Positions 43,985 to 53,643 are shown, counted from the first letter of the stretch. The stretch is DNA of 64,000 nucleotides from Xenorhabdus lircayensis (GCF_016306625.1 NZ_JACOII010000053.1:1-64000); one strand, 5' to 3'. Program-made: numbers and translations. The notes: generated by a model from the letters alone, not told the origin.

Positions 43985-44318
43985 TTTTTCTCCGTTATGC
44001 GTATTTGACTATATTATTATGTCTGATTGCCGATAGATGCCGATGCGAATAAGCATGAAGAAAAAGGAGGAAAACAAAATAGCTTTAATAATTTTTATGG
44101 AATGGGTTCGAAGAAATAATCATGTGTTACATTTTTTGCAAAAAACTTTTCGAACCTGTCTACAAATAAAAAACCGTCAGAGATATTGGTCGATTGGAAG
44201 TGCTAGCATGCTAACCTGTTACACTTTAAACGGCAGAGTTCCGTTTGCGGACGCTATATGATTTGGAATAGCAAAGCTGGAATAGTGATATTGAGATTAT
44301 TCAGGGGGGAGTAAAAGA
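43985..44318. other. ppdD-ampD gap; nadC absent
   Basis: In E. coli nadC lies between ppdD and ampD; this 334-bp gap holds no nadC and no residue of it that I can read. It contains an 8-bp inverted repeat GGTTCGAA/TTCGAACC (44105-44112 with 44149-44156). A short plus-strand open frame (44037-44261) has unconvincing composition. Confidence 0.55.
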
Positions 44319-44861
44319 ATGAAGCTGCATGAAGGATGGATTGATGTTGCAAGAAAGGTCATTTCTCCACATTGTGATTTGCGCCCAGGAGGTGAGATTC
44401 CATCATTACTGGTCATTCATAACATCAGTTTACCTCCCAGCAAGTTTGGTGGCCCTTATATTGATCAATTATTTATGGGAAGGCTGGATCCAAATGATGA
44501 TCCTTTTTTTGATGAGATCAAACATTTACGTGTCTCTGCTCACTGCCTAATCCGACGTGACGGAGAGATTGTGCAATATGTTCCTTTCGATAAAAGAGCT
44601 TGGCATGCAGGTATTTCCTGTTACTGTGACCGTGAGAAATGCAACGATTTTTCGATAGGTATTGAGTTGGAAGGTACAGATTATGAGGAATTTACTGAAA
44701 TTCAGTACACTAAGCTGGCGGAAATTACCGATCTGCTTATCAGTCAATATCCTGATATTCGTAGCAATATTACGGGGCACAGTGATATTGCACCGGGTAG
44801 AAAGACCGACCCAGGGCCTTATTTTTATTGGGAACATTATCGGCAACTATTGAAGGAGTGA
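44319..44861 (+). CDS. ampD: 1,6-anhydro-N-acetylmuramyl-L-alanine amidase AmpD
   Basis: AmpD is a cytoplasmic zinc amidase that trims anhydromuropeptides during wall recycling. Its loss derepresses AmpC in species that have ampC-ampR. It has 180 aa. The zinc ligands His34 (LLVIHNISL), His154 and Asp164 (TGHSDIAPGRKTDPG) sit at the same positions as in Citrobacter AmpD. AGGGGGGAG precedes the ATG. Confidence 0.97.
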   Translation: MKLHEGWIDVARKVISPHCDLRPGGEIPSLLVIHNISLPPSKFGGPYIDQLFMGRLDPNDDPFFDEIKHLRVSAHCLIRRDGEIVQYVPFDKRAWHAGISCYCDREKCNDFSIGIELEGTDYEEFTEIQYTKLAEITDLLISQYPDIRSNITGHSDIAPGRKTDPGPYFYWEHYRQLLKE

Positions 44862-44866
44862 GTGGG

Positions 44867-45733
44867 ATGACTCTCTTTATTCTGTTGTTAATACTGGCAT
44901 GGGAGCGCATCTTTAAGATGGGAGACCATTGGCAGTTAGAACGCTATTTATCTCCTCTTTTTGTCAGAATAAAATCATATTCCTTATGGGGCAGTTTGGG
45001 CATGACCTTGCTGGCTGCCTTATTGACTTGGAAGCTTATTGATATTTCGAGTTCTGTTGCTTTTGGTATCCCAGCAATTTTGCTTAGTATTATTATCAGT
45101 CTGTTATGTATTGGTGCAGGGGAATTGCGTCATGACTACCGAGGGTATCTTCAGGCCGTGCGTCATGATGATTCTGAACAGCAAAATAGTTATTTTTCCC
45201 GTTTGACGATGATACAGGGAACATTGTCTGATGCAGCACATAATACAACAAAGGATGAACGGCTGCGTGAAATACAGAATGCATTAATCTGGATAAATTT
45301 TCGTTATTATCTCGCGCCGATTTTTTGGTTGGTTGTATTGGGAAAATTTGGCCTTGCCATTTTGATGGGATATGGCTGCCTCAGAGCTTATCAGGGATGG
45401 CTGGCACAGCACGCAACGGCGGTGCAGCGAGCACAATCGGGGGTTGATGGCGTACTGCATTGGTTGGACTGGATTCCCACACGTCTGGCGGGTATTGCTT
45501 ATGCTTTGCTGGGACATGGTGAGAAAGCTTTGCCAGCCTGGATCGCATCGCTCAGTGATTTTCGGACGTCGCAATATAAGGTGGTCAGCCAATTAGCTCA
45601 ATTTGCGTTAAGTAAAGAGCCTCATCTCAATCCAGTGAAAACGCCTGTGGCTGCCGTCACATTGGCTAAGAAGGCTACGTTTACTATTGTGATTATTGTT
45701 GCATTGTTAACTATTTATGGGGCATTAGTTTAA
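44867..45733 (+). CDS. ampE: Inner-membrane protein AmpE
   Basis: AmpE is a polytopic inner-membrane protein of the cobalamin biosynthesis CobD/CbiB-like fold, co-transcribed with ampD and of uncertain function in beta-lactamase sensing. The protein has 288 aa from the ATG at 44867 (start TLFILLLILAWERIFKMGD), preceded by GAAGGAG. Four or so membrane segments are seen, including near residues 38-58 and 62-82 and at the C-terminus. The upstream ATG in ampD is out of register with the family start. Confidence 0.93.
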   Translation: MTLFILLLILAWERIFKMGDHWQLERYLSPLFVRIKSYSLWGSLGMTLLAALLTWKLIDISSSVAFGIPAILLSIIISLLCIGAGELRHDYRGYLQAVRHDDSEQQNSYFSRLTMIQGTLSDAAHNTTKDERLREIQNALIWINFRYYLAPIFWLVVLGKFGLAILMGYGCLRAYQGWLAQHATAVQRAQSGVDGVLHWLDWIPTRLAGIAYALLGHGEKALPAWIASLSDFRTSQYKVVSQLAQFALSKEPHLNPVKTPVAAVTLAKKATFTIVIIVALLTIYGALV

Positions 45734-46340
45734 CAACAGGGACGAGTTTAGCGGCTCTGTATACCTTTCATCGTTCAAGTTGTAGCTTTGTTGGCTGCGC
45801 CACTCACTACGTCGCTGCAACTTGAAATATATAGATAAAACATAGGTAATTGAAATGATAACTTAAGGAATATTCCAATTATTCAGATATAAACATTCAG
45901 AATAATTAGTATTGATGCTGATGTAGGATGATTTGAAGAACCATTCCATTCATAAAGACTAAGAATGACGCTGGAGGGTGTTTTTTATTAATAGATGTTT
46001 GGGCTTCCTGATAGTTTTGGGGTGTCTATTTGGGTTTGACTATGTTGGTTAATTTATGGACTGCGTTCGATGAGTGTTTTTGTTAACTTATTTGAATTTC
46101 AATTCACATTAAGTAAATTTTTATAGGATTTTTTTGTTGCCATAACGATTCAGCTTGCCTACTTATTACGTTTAAAAACGTTAAATCTCCTCAAGTTTCC
46201 CCGCCTTAAAATCCCTTTTGGTTATAATTTTCTAATAAAATTTAAAATAATTTGTTAAAATTTGCAGGATTTTATGATTTAGCTCAAGGTCTTTATAGAC
46301 AGCTAGTGAATACTTTGTTACTTTAAGACCCTGTATTCTA
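45734..46340. other. AT-rich ampE-pdhR gap
   Basis: No gene is seen; aroP, which lies here in E. coli, is absent. The first part holds a palindromic repeat (45761-45835); the rest is AT-rich sequence up to the PdhR operator. Confidence 0.5.
45761..45835. repeat. Palindromic dispersed repeat
   Basis: Arms TTCAAGTTGTAGC (45774-45786) and GCTGCAACTTGAA (45814-45826) pair at 12 of 13 positions, with a 27-nt loop. The arm sequence recurs at 757-783 and 53644-53675. It resembles an intergenic palindromic repeat that I recall as common in Xenorhabdus and Photorhabdus. Confidence 0.7.
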
Positions 46341-46357
46341 AATTGGTAATACCAATT
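46341..46357 (+). promoter_or_regulatory. PdhR operator
   Basis: AATTGGTAATACCAATT is a near-perfect palindrome that matches the PdhR box ATTGGTATGACCAAT. It lies 112 bp upstream of pdhR, so pyruvate-controlled autoregulation of the operon is expected. Confidence 0.85.
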
Positions 46358-46380
46358 GACTTCAGTCCCGTTATCTAGGG

Positions 46381-46418
46381 TTTAGTGACTAAGATTTAGT
46401 GGCTAAGGCTTAGTTAAG
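46381..46418 (+). repeat. Tandem 14-bp repeat in the pdhR leader
   Basis: TTTAGTGACTAAGA, TTTAGTGGCTAAGG and a partial CTTAGTTAAG follow one another between the PdhR operator and the pdhR start. Function unknown. Confidence 0.55.
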
Positions 46419-46468
46419 TTGGGCACAGTCCGAAGCAACATTTACTCATTGAATGGCTTACAGCATAT

Positions 46469-47233
46469 ATGTCTTATAGCAAGATTCGCCAACCAAAGTT
46501 ATCAGATGTGATTGAGAAGCGTCTTGAACAGCTCATTCTCGAAGGCTCGCTACGCCCGGGGGAAAAGCTGTTGCCTGAGCGTGAACTGGCGAAGCAGTTC
46601 GAAGTATCACGCCCTTCGTTGCGCGAAGCTATTCAAAAATTGGAAGCCAAAGGCTTTCTTTTCCGTCGTCAAGGGGGAGGAACTTTCGTACAGAACAATC
46701 TGTGGCAAAGTTTCAGCGACCCACTTGTCCAACTTATTGCAGAGAATCAAGAATCCCAGTTCGATCTCCTTGAAGCGCGGCATGCGTTAGAGGGCATTGC
46801 GGCTTACTATGCCGCCCTTAGGGGAACCGATGAAGATTTCAAACGCATTGAGCAAAGCCATCTTGCCATTCAAGAAGCCCAGCAGAGTGGGGATGTGAAT
46901 GCGGAATCTGATGCTGTACTGCAATATCAGCTTGTTGTCACGGAAGCAGCCCATAATGTGGTATTGCTGCATTTATTGCGCTGTATGATCCCGATGTTAG
47001 AACAAAATATCAGGCGCAATTTCGAATTCATCTATACCCGCAAGGAAATGTTGGCAGCCGTTAGTGACCATAGGGCTGAGATTTTTCGCTCTATTATGGC
47101 GAGAGAACCGGAAAAAGCCCGCGAGGCTTCTCACCGCCATTTGGCCTTTATTGAAGAAGTTTTATTGGATCTGACTCGTGAACATACTCGTCGTGAGCGT
47201 TCATTGAGGTGGCTCCAGCAACATCAGGAATAA
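46469..47233 (+). CDS. pdhR: Pyruvate dehydrogenase complex repressor PdhR
   Basis: PdhR is a GntR/FadR-family repressor that releases DNA when pyruvate binds. It has 254 aa. The winged helix-turn-helix occupies residues 1-75 ([20 protein letters not shown], then [12 protein letters not shown]). The C-terminal FCD helical domain has metal/pyruvate-site residues, including the [15 protein letters not shown] helix and the late His in [10 protein letters not shown]. It heads the operon with aceEF and lpd, and the PdhR box is upstream. Confidence 0.97.
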   Translation: MSYSKIRQPKLSDVIEKRLEQLILEGSLRPGEKLLPERELAKQFEVSRPSLREAIQKLEAKGFLFRRQGGGTFVQNNLWQSFSDPLVQLIAENQESQFDLLEARHALEGIAAYYAALRGTDEDFKRIEQSHLAIQEAQQSGDVNAESDAVLQYQLVVTEAAHNVVLLHLLRCMIPMLEQNIRRNFEFIYTRKEMLAAVSDHRAEIFRSIMAREPEKAREASHRHLAFIEEVLLDLTREHTRRERSLRWLQQHQE

Positions 47234-47373
47234 GAGCCTGTCCCTTGGGGCGTCGTTGACAAATCAAATTCCCTAATGGGTGGTTCTAAACTTGACTGTA
47301 CAGATCCTGACTGCTGCGTTTGTACAGTTCGTTAACTCTTTATCTAAGAGTTTTAGCAGCAACATATAGCAGG

Positions 47374-47429
47374 GCCTATCTTCCGGTCATAACAGGCAGT
47401 TCGTCAAAGGTTATGACCAGAAGATAGGC
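47374..47429 (+). promoter_or_regulatory. Strong stem-loop in the pdhR-aceE intergenic region
   Basis: Arms 47374-47393 and 47410-47429 are complementary at 19 of 20 positions with a 16-nt loop; the arms read GCCTATCTTCCGGTCATAAC and GTTATGACCAGAAGATAGGC. No T-run follows, so it is not an ordinary terminator. It ends 42 bp before the aceE ATG. It could be an mRNA processing or stability element, a partial attenuator, or a small repeat element. Confidence 0.7.
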
Positions 47430-47471
47430 TCCAACAACCATTAGAAATAGATAACAGATAAGGAATACACC

Positions 47472-50135
47472 ATGTCAGATATTTTGAAAAATGACGTGGA
47501 TCCGATCGAAACTCGCGATTGGTTACAGGCGATCGAATCGGTCATCCGTGAAGAAGGTGTTGAACGTGCTCAGTTCCTGATTGATCAGGTTTTGAATGAA
47601 GCTCGTAAAGGTGGCGTTAGCGTTGCCGCAGGTGCTGCAAGCCGTGATTACATCAACACTATTCCTGTTGAGGATGAGCCTGCTTACCCTGGCAATCTGG
47701 ATTTAGAGCGCCGTATCCGCTCTGCTATTCGTTGGAATGCAGTGATGACCGTTCTGCGTGCATCCAAAAAAGATCTGGAACTGGGGGGGCACATGGCTTC
47801 ATTCCAGTCTTCCGCTACTGTTTATGACGTTTGTTTTAACCACTTCTTCCGCGCTCGTAACGAAAATGACGGCGGTGACTTGGTTTACTTCCAGGGCCAC
47901 ATTTCTCCGGGCGTTTACGCACGTGCCTTCCTTGAAGGTCGTCTGACTGAAGAGCAGATGAACAATTTCCGTCAGGAAATCGGTGGTAATGGCCTGTCTT
48001 CTTACCCGCATCCAAAATTGATGCCTGACTTCTGGCAGTTCCCAACTGTTTCAATGGGGCTGGGGCCAATTTCCGCTATTTATCAGGCTAAATTCCTGAA
48101 ATATCTGGAACATCGTGGTCTGAAAGACACCTCTAAACAAACCGTTTACGCTTTCTTGGGCGACGGTGAAATGGATGAGCCAGAATCCAAAGGTGCGATC
48201 ACCATCGCAACCCGTGAAAAACTGGATAACCTCGTATTCATCATCAACTGTAACTTGCAGCGTCTGGATGGCCCAGTAACCGGTAACGGTAAAATCGTTA
48301 ACGAACTGGAAGGCATTTTCGACGGCGCTGGCTGGCAGGTACTGAAAGTCCTGTGGGGTGAGCGTTGGGACGAACTGCTGCGTAAAGATACCAGCGGTAA
48401 ACTGGTTCAATTGATGAACGAAACGCTGGACGGCGACTATCAGACGTTTAAGTCTAAAGATGGCGCTTATGTTCGTGAATACTTCTTCGGTCGTTACCCA
48501 GAAACTGCTGCATTGGTCAAAGATATGACTGATGACGAAATCTGGGCCCTGAACCGTGGTGGTCATGATCCTAAGAAAGTCTACGCTGCACTGAAAAAAG
48601 CACAGGGCACCACCGGTAAACCAACTGTAATCTTGGCTCAGACCATCAAAGGTTACGGCATGGGTGATACCGCTGAAGGTAAAAATATTGCCCATCAGGT
48701 CAAGAAGATGAACATGGAAGGCGTTCGCCACTTCCGCGATCGTTTCAATGTGCCTGTATCTGATGAGCAAATTGAAAAACTGCCATACGTGACTTTCGAC
48801 AAAGACTCTGAAGAATCCAAATATCTGCATGAGCATCGTAATGCGCTGGGTGGTTACCTGCCAAGCCGTCGTGTTAACTTCGACGACAAACTCGAAATGC
48901 CTGCGCTGGAAGACTTCAGCTCTCTGCTGGAAGAACAATCCAAAGAAATTTCTACCACTATCGCTTTCGTTCGTGCACTGAACATCATGCTGAAGAACAA
49001 GTCGATCAAAGATCGTCTGGTTCCAATCATTGCTGATGAAGCACGTACTTTCGGTATGGAAGGTCTGTTCCGTCAAATCGGTATCTACAGCCCGAATGGT
49101 CAGCAGTATACCCCGCAAGACCGTGAGCAGGTTGCATACTATAAAGAAGACTCAAAAGGTCAGATCCTGCAGGAAGGTATCAACGAACTGGGGGCTGCTT
49201 CATCTTGGCTGGCTGCTGCAACTTCTTACAGCACCAACAATCTGCCAATGATCCCGTTCTATATCTATTACTCCATGTTCGGATTCCAGCGTATCGGTGA
49301 TCTGTGCTGGGCGGCGGGTGACCAACAGGCTCGCGGCTTCCTGGTGGGCGGTACTTCCGGTCGTACGACTCTGAACGGTGAAGGCTTGCAGCACGAAGAT
49401 GGCCATAGCCATATTCAGTCCCTGACTATTCCTAACTGTATCTCTTATGATCCCGCATTCGCTTATGAAGTGGCTGTTATCATGCATGATGGTTTGGAGC
49501 GTATGTATGGTGAAAAACAAGAGAATATCTACTACTACATCACCACGCTGAACGAAAACTACCATATGCCAGCAATGCCTGCGGGCGCTGAAGAAGGTAT
49601 CCGTAAAGGTATCTACAAGCTGGAAAGTCTGGAAGGCAAGAAAGGTCAGGTTCAGTTGCTGGGCTCTGGTTCTATCCTGCGTCATGTTCGTGAAGCAGCG
49701 AAGATCCTGTCTGAAGAATACGGCATCGGTTCTGATGTATTCAGCGTAACTTCCTTCACTGAACTGGCTCGTGATGGTCAGGATTGTGAGCGTTGGAACA
49801 TGCTGCACCCATCAGAAGCACCACGTGTTCCTTACATTGCTCAGATCATGAGCGAAGCACCAGCAGTCGCTTCTACTGACTATATGAAACTGTTCGCAGA
49901 GCAAGTACGTAGCTTTGTTCCTGCAAGCGACTATCGTGTACTGGGTACTGACGGTTTCGGTCGTTCTGACAGCCGTGAAAATCTGCGTCACCACTTTGAA
50001 GTTGATGCGTCTTACGTGGTTGTTGCGGCTCTGGGTGAACTGGCTAAACGTGGCGAAGTTGATGTGAAATTAGTTGAAGAAGCTATCAATAAATACAACA
50101 TCAACCCAGAAAAAGTTAACCCACGTCTGGCATAA
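47472..50135 (+). CDS. aceE: Pyruvate dehydrogenase E1 component AceE
   Basis: AceE is the homodimeric thiamine-dependent E1 of the PDH complex. It decarboxylates pyruvate and reductively acetylates the lipoyl groups of AceF. It has 887 aa. The TPP/Mg motif is GDGEMDEPESKGAITIA (about residue 229) closing with NLVFIINCNLQ, and the HISPGVYARAF and active-site RTTLNGEGLQHEDGHSH loops are present. RBS AAGGAATA precedes the ATG. Confidence 0.98.
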   Translation: MSDILKNDVDPIETRDWLQAIESVIREEGVERAQFLIDQVLNEARKGGVSVAAGAASRDYINTIPVEDEPAYPGNLDLERRIRSAIRWNAVMTVLRASKKDLELGGHMASFQSSATVYDVCFNHFFRARNENDGGDLVYFQGHISPGVYARAFLEGRLTEEQMNNFRQEIGGNGLSSYPHPKLMPDFWQFPTVSMGLGPISAIYQAKFLKYLEHRGLKDTSKQTVYAFLGDGEMDEPESKGAITIATREKLDNLVFIINCNLQRLDGPVTGNGKIVNELEGIFDGAGWQVLKVLWGERWDELLRKDTSGKLVQLMNETLDGDYQTFKSKDGAYVREYFFGRYPETAALVKDMTDDEIWALNRGGHDPKKVYAALKKAQGTTGKPTVILAQTIKGYGMGDTAEGKNIAHQVKKMNMEGVRHFRDRFNVPVSDEQIEKLPYVTFDKDSEESKYLHEHRNALGGYLPSRRVNFDDKLEMPALEDFSSLLEEQSKEISTTIAFVRALNIMLKNKSIKDRLVPIIADEARTFGMEGLFRQIGIYSPNGQQYTPQDREQVAYYKEDSKGQILQEGINELGAASSWLAAATSYSTNNLPMIPFYIYYSMFGFQRIGDLCWAAGDQQARGFLVGGTSGRTTLNGEGLQHEDGHSHIQSLTIPNCISYDPAFAYEVAVIMHDGLERMYGEKQENIYYYITTLNENYHMPAMPAGAEEGIRKGIYKLESLEGKKGQVQLLGSGSILRHVREAAKILSEEYGIGSDVFSVTSFTELARDGQDCERWNMLHPSEAPRVPYIAQIMSEAPAVASTDYMKLFAEQVRSFVPASDYRVLGTDGFGRSDSRENLRHHFEVDASYVVVAALGELAKRGEVDVKLVEEAINKYNINPEKVNPRLA

Positions 50136-50148
50136 GAGGTAAAGATTA

Positions 50149-52002
50149 ATGTCTATTGAAATTAACGTACCTGATATTGGTGCAGATGAAGTTGAAGTTA
50201 CCGAGATTATGGTAAAAGTGGGTGACACTGTAGAAGCAGAACAGTCACTGATCACGGTTGAAGGTGATAAGGCTTCTATGGAAGTCCCATCTCCACAGGC
50301 GGGTGTAGTTAAAGAAATCAAAATTGCGGTTGGCGATAAAGTTGAAACTGGCAAACTGATCATGATTTTTGAATCTGCAAACGGTGCAGTAGCTGTACCT
50401 GCGCAGCAGGAAGCAGCAGCTCCGGCGGCGGCACCAGCAGCGGCTGAAAGCAAAGAAGTTAATGTACCGGATATCGGTAGTGACGAAGTTGAAGTTACTG
50501 AAATCATGGTAAAAGTCGGTGACACAATCACTGAAGAACAGTCACTGATCACCGTTGAAGGTGACAAGGCGTCCATGGAAGTTCCTGCCCCATTCGCGGG
50601 TACTGTGAAAGAGATTCAAATTGCCACTGGCGATAAAGTCAAAACTGGTTCTCTGATCATGGTATTTGAAGTTGCAGGTTCTGGTGCAGCACCAGCGGCA
50701 GCTCCGGCGGTGGCTTCAGCAGCCGCGCCTGCGGCATCTGCGGCGAAAGAAGTCAATGTCCCGGATATTGGTGGTGACGAAGTTGAAGTTACTGAAATCA
50801 TGGTAAAAGTCGGTGACATAATCACTGAAGAGCAGTCTCTGATCACGGTTGAAGGTGACAAGGCGTCCATGGAAGTCCCTGCCCCATTCGCGGGTACTGT
50901 GAAAGAGATCAAAATTGCCACTGGCGATAAAGTCAAAACTGGCTCTCTGATCATGGTATTTGAAGTTGCGGGTGCAGCGCCGGCAGTGGCTCCAGCTCCT
51001 GCGGCTGAATCTGCGAAAGCAGCGCCAGCTCCAGCCGCAAGTAAGCCAGCAGAAGGCAAAAACGAATTCGCAGAAAATGACGCTTACGTTCATGCAACCC
51101 CAGTGATTCGTCGTCTGGCGCGTGAATTTGGCGTAAATCTGGCTAAAGTAAAAGGTACTGGCCGTAAAGGTCGCATCCTGCGTGAAGACGTCCAGACTTA
51201 CGTGAAAGATGCGATTAAACGTGCGGAAGCAGCACCTGCTGCTGCGGGCGGTGGCCTGCCAGGTATGCTGCCTTGGCCGAAAGTTGATTTCAGCAAGTTT
51301 GGTGAAATCGAAGAAGTTGAAATGAGCCGTATCCAGAAAATCTCCGGTGCTAACCTGAGCCGTAACTGGGTCATGATCCCTCATGTTAACCTGTTTGATG
51401 AAGCGGATATCACTGAAGTTGAAGAGTTCCGTAAACAGCAGAACAAAGAAGTTGAGAAGAAACAGCTGGGCGTGAAGATCACTCCGCTGGTATTCGTCAT
51501 GAAAGCAGCCGCGAAAGCACTGGAAGCAATGCCTCGCTTTAACAGCTCTATTTCTGAAGATGGCCAAAAGCTGATCCTGAAAAAATATGTCAACATCGGT
51601 ATCGCGGTTGACACTCCTAATGGCCTGGTTGTTCCTGTATTTAAGGATGTCAATAAGAAAGGCATCATGGAACTGTCCAGAGAACTGGCTGAAGTGTCCA
51701 AGAAAGCGCGTGCTGGTAAGCTGACTGCTTCCGACATGCAGGGTGGTTGCTTCACCATTTCTAGCCTGGGCGGTATCGGTACTACCGGTTTTGCACCAAT
51801 TGTGAATGCTCCAGAAGTGGCTATCATGGGTCTGTCTCGTTCTTCCATGAAACCAGTCTGGAATGGCAAAGAATTCGTTCCTCGTCTGATTCTGCCTATG
51901 TCTCTGTCCTTCGACCACCGTGTGATCGATGGAGCAGATGGTGCACGCTTCATCACTTATATTAATCAATTGATGAGTGACATCCGCCGTTTGGTGATGT
52001 AA
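50149..52002 (+). CDS. aceF: Dihydrolipoyl acetyltransferase AceF (PDH E2), three lipoyl domains
   Basis: AceF is the 24-mer core of the PDH complex and transfers acetyl groups to CoA. It has 617 aa. Three N-terminal lipoyl domains each carry the lipoylated lysine in GDKASMEVP (near residues 41, 144 and 242), separated by Ala/Pro-rich linkers. A peripheral subunit-binding domain ([16 protein letters not shown]) and a catalytic domain with the [13 protein letters not shown] His/Asp motif follow. Lipoyl domains 2 and 3 are about 94% identical at DNA level. It starts 13 bp after aceE. Confidence 0.98.
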   Translation: MSIEINVPDIGADEVEVTEIMVKVGDTVEAEQSLITVEGDKASMEVPSPQAGVVKEIKIAVGDKVETGKLIMIFESANGAVAVPAQQEAAAPAAAPAAAESKEVNVPDIGSDEVEVTEIMVKVGDTITEEQSLITVEGDKASMEVPAPFAGTVKEIQIATGDKVKTGSLIMVFEVAGSGAAPAAAPAVASAAAPAASAAKEVNVPDIGGDEVEVTEIMVKVGDIITEEQSLITVEGDKASMEVPAPFAGTVKEIKIATGDKVKTGSLIMVFEVAGAAPAVAPAPAAESAKAAPAPAASKPAEGKNEFAENDAYVHATPVIRRLAREFGVNLAKVKGTGRKGRILREDVQTYVKDAIKRAEAAPAAAGGGLPGMLPWPKVDFSKFGEIEEVEMSRIQKISGANLSRNWVMIPHVNLFDEADITEVEEFRKQQNKEVEKKQLGVKITPLVFVMKAAAKALEAMPRFNSSISEDGQKLILKKYVNIGIAVDTPNGLVVPVFKDVNKKGIMELSRELAEVSKKARAGKLTASDMQGGCFTISSLGGIGTTGFAPIVNAPEVAIMGLSRSSMKPVWNGKEFVPRLILPMSLSFDHRVIDGADGARFITYINQLMSDIRRLVM

Positions 52003-52007
52003 TGCAA

Positions 52008-52030
52008 AGGCCGGTAAATATACCGGCCTA
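52008..52030 (+). terminator. Hairpin after aceF
   Basis: AGGCCGGTA and TACCGGCCT make a strong 9-bp stem, but only AATGATT follows instead of a T-run. It may be an mRNA-stability stem or partial terminator between aceF and lpd. A second pair, CGTGACAGA and TCTGTCACG (52042-52050 with 52083-52091), follows. Confidence 0.55.
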
Positions 52031-52204
52031 ATGATTACTACCGTGACAGATATTTTTTCCTTGCATCTGGCAGGTTGAGATTTCTGTCACGTTAACGCGC
52101 TTTTCAGGTTATTTACAATTCTGTAAACTGCTCGCGGTGTGTACGTCCCGGTGGAATATGTTTTTTTTCGTCTGACCCGCCGGACAAACAATTAAGAGGT
52201 CATG

Positions 52205-53632
52205 ATGAGTACTGAAATTAAAGCCCAGGTAGTGGTGCTTGGAGCAGGCCCTGCAGGGTATTCTGCTGCTTTCCGTTGTGCAGACTTAGGTTTAGATACT
52301 GTTCTGGTTGAGCGCTACTCTACTTTGGGTGGTGTTTGTCTTAATGTTGGTTGTATCCCATCTAAGGCGCTGCTTCATGTTGCAAAAGTCATTGAAGAAG
52401 CAAAAGCACTGGCACAACACGGTATCGTGTTTGGTGAGCCACAAACTGATATTGATAAAATCCGTCTCTGGAAAGAAAAAGTTATTTCCCAGCTGACAGG
52501 TGGTTTGGGCGGCATGGCTAAGGGCCGTAAAGTTAACGTTGTTAACGGTATTGGTAAATTTACAGGTGCTAATACTCTGGTAGTCGAAGGCGAGAACGGC
52601 GCAACAACGATTAATTTTGATAATGCCATTATCGCAGCGGGTTCACGCCCAATTCAACTGCCTTTTATTCCACATGGTGATCCGCGCGTATGGGATTCTA
52701 CCGATGCACTGGAGCTGAAAACTGTTCCAGGACGCCTGCTGGTAATGGGCGGCGGTATTATCGGTCTGGAAATGGGGACTGTTTACCACGCTCTGGGTTC
52801 TCAGATTGATGTGGTAGAAATGTTCGATCAGGTAATTCCTGCTGCGGACAAAGACATTGTTAAAGTGTTCACTAAGCGTATCAGCAAGAAGTTCAACCTG
52901 ATGCTGGAAACTAAAGTGACCGCGGTAGAAGCTAAAGAAGATGGCATCTACGTGACAATGGAAGGTAAAAAAGCACCTGCTGAACCCCAGTGTTATGACG
53001 CGGTTCTGGTTGCTATCGGCCGTGTACCCAATGGTAAATCGCTTGATGCTGGTAAGGCGGGCGTTGAAGTTGATGAGCGTGGCTTTATCCATGTTGATAA
53101 GCAAATGCGCACTAACGTGCCTCACATCTTCGCTATCGGTGACATCGTTGGTCAGCCAATGCTGGCACACAAAGGTGTTCACGAAGGTCATGTTGCGGCT
53201 GAAGTTATCTCTGGCAAGAAACATTACTTCGATCCAAAAGTTATTCCATCCATTGCTTACACTGAACCAGAAGTGGCATGGGTTGGTCTGACTGAGAAAG
53301 AAGCGAAAGAAAAAGGTATCAGCTACGAAACCGCGACCTTCCCATGGGCGGCGTCAGGCCGTGCAATCGCTTCTGACTGTTCAGATGGTATGACCAAACT
53401 GATTTTCGATAAAGAAACCAACCGTGTTATTGGTGGTGCTGTTGTTGGTACTAACGGCGGCGAACTGCTGGGTGAAATCGGTCTGGCTATCGAAATGGGC
53501 TGTGATGCAGAAGATATCGCTCTGACTATCCACGCTCACCCAACACTGTATGAATCAATCGGTATGGCTGCGGAAATTTACGAAGGCAGCATTACTGATT
53601 TGCCAAATCCTAAGGCAAAGAAAAAGAAATAA
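52205..53632 (+). CDS. lpd: Dihydrolipoamide dehydrogenase Lpd (E3)
   Basis: Lpd is the FAD-dependent E3 shared by the pyruvate, 2-oxoglutarate and glycine-cleavage complexes. It reoxidises dihydrolipoamide with NAD. It has 475 aa. The FAD fold is VVVLGAGPAGYSAAFRC, the redox-active disulfide is GGVCLNVGCIPSKAL, the NAD fold is GGGIIGLEMGTVYHALG, and the C-terminal catalytic His-Glu pair is in HAHPTLYESIG. I chose the second of two adjacent ATG codons, after AAGAGGT, to match E. coli. The 200-bp upstream gap likely carries its own promoter. Confidence 0.98.
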   Translation: MSTEIKAQVVVLGAGPAGYSAAFRCADLGLDTVLVERYSTLGGVCLNVGCIPSKALLHVAKVIEEAKALAQHGIVFGEPQTDIDKIRLWKEKVISQLTGGLGGMAKGRKVNVVNGIGKFTGANTLVVEGENGATTINFDNAIIAAGSRPIQLPFIPHGDPRVWDSTDALELKTVPGRLLVMGGGIIGLEMGTVYHALGSQIDVVEMFDQVIPAADKDIVKVFTKRISKKFNLMLETKVTAVEAKEDGIYVTMEGKKAPAEPQCYDAVLVAIGRVPNGKSLDAGKAGVEVDERGFIHVDKQMRTNVPHIFAIGDIVGQPMLAHKGVHEGHVAAEVISGKKHYFDPKVIPSIAYTEPEVAWVGLTEKEAKEKGISYETATFPWAASGRAIASDCSDGMTKLIFDKETNRVIGGAVVGTNGGELLGEIGLAIEMGCDAEDIALTIHAHPTLYESIGMAAEIYEGSITDLPNPKAKKKK

Positions 53633-53643
53633 TTCTTTAGATT

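Noticed and set aside
44105-44156. GGTTCGAA inverted repeats resembling a tRNA T-arm
   Set aside because: No acceptor, D or anticodon arms can be drawn around them, so there is no tRNA.
44037-44261. 74-aa plus-strand open frame before ampD
   Set aside because: Composition is unlike a protein of this genome, and it reads through the ampD upstream region. I could not match it to nadC.
48051-49118. 355-aa open frame antisense to aceE
   Set aside because: It is a shadow of a highly expressed gene with strong codon bias; aceE is fully conserved over this stretch.
50149-51000. Regular repeats resembling a CRISPR-like array
   Set aside because: The 294-bp period comes from duplicated lipoyl domains in frame within aceF.
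50716-51969. 417-aa open frame antisense to aceF
   Set aside because: It is a shadow of the lipoyl and catalytic domains of aceF with no ribosome binding site or recognisable fold.
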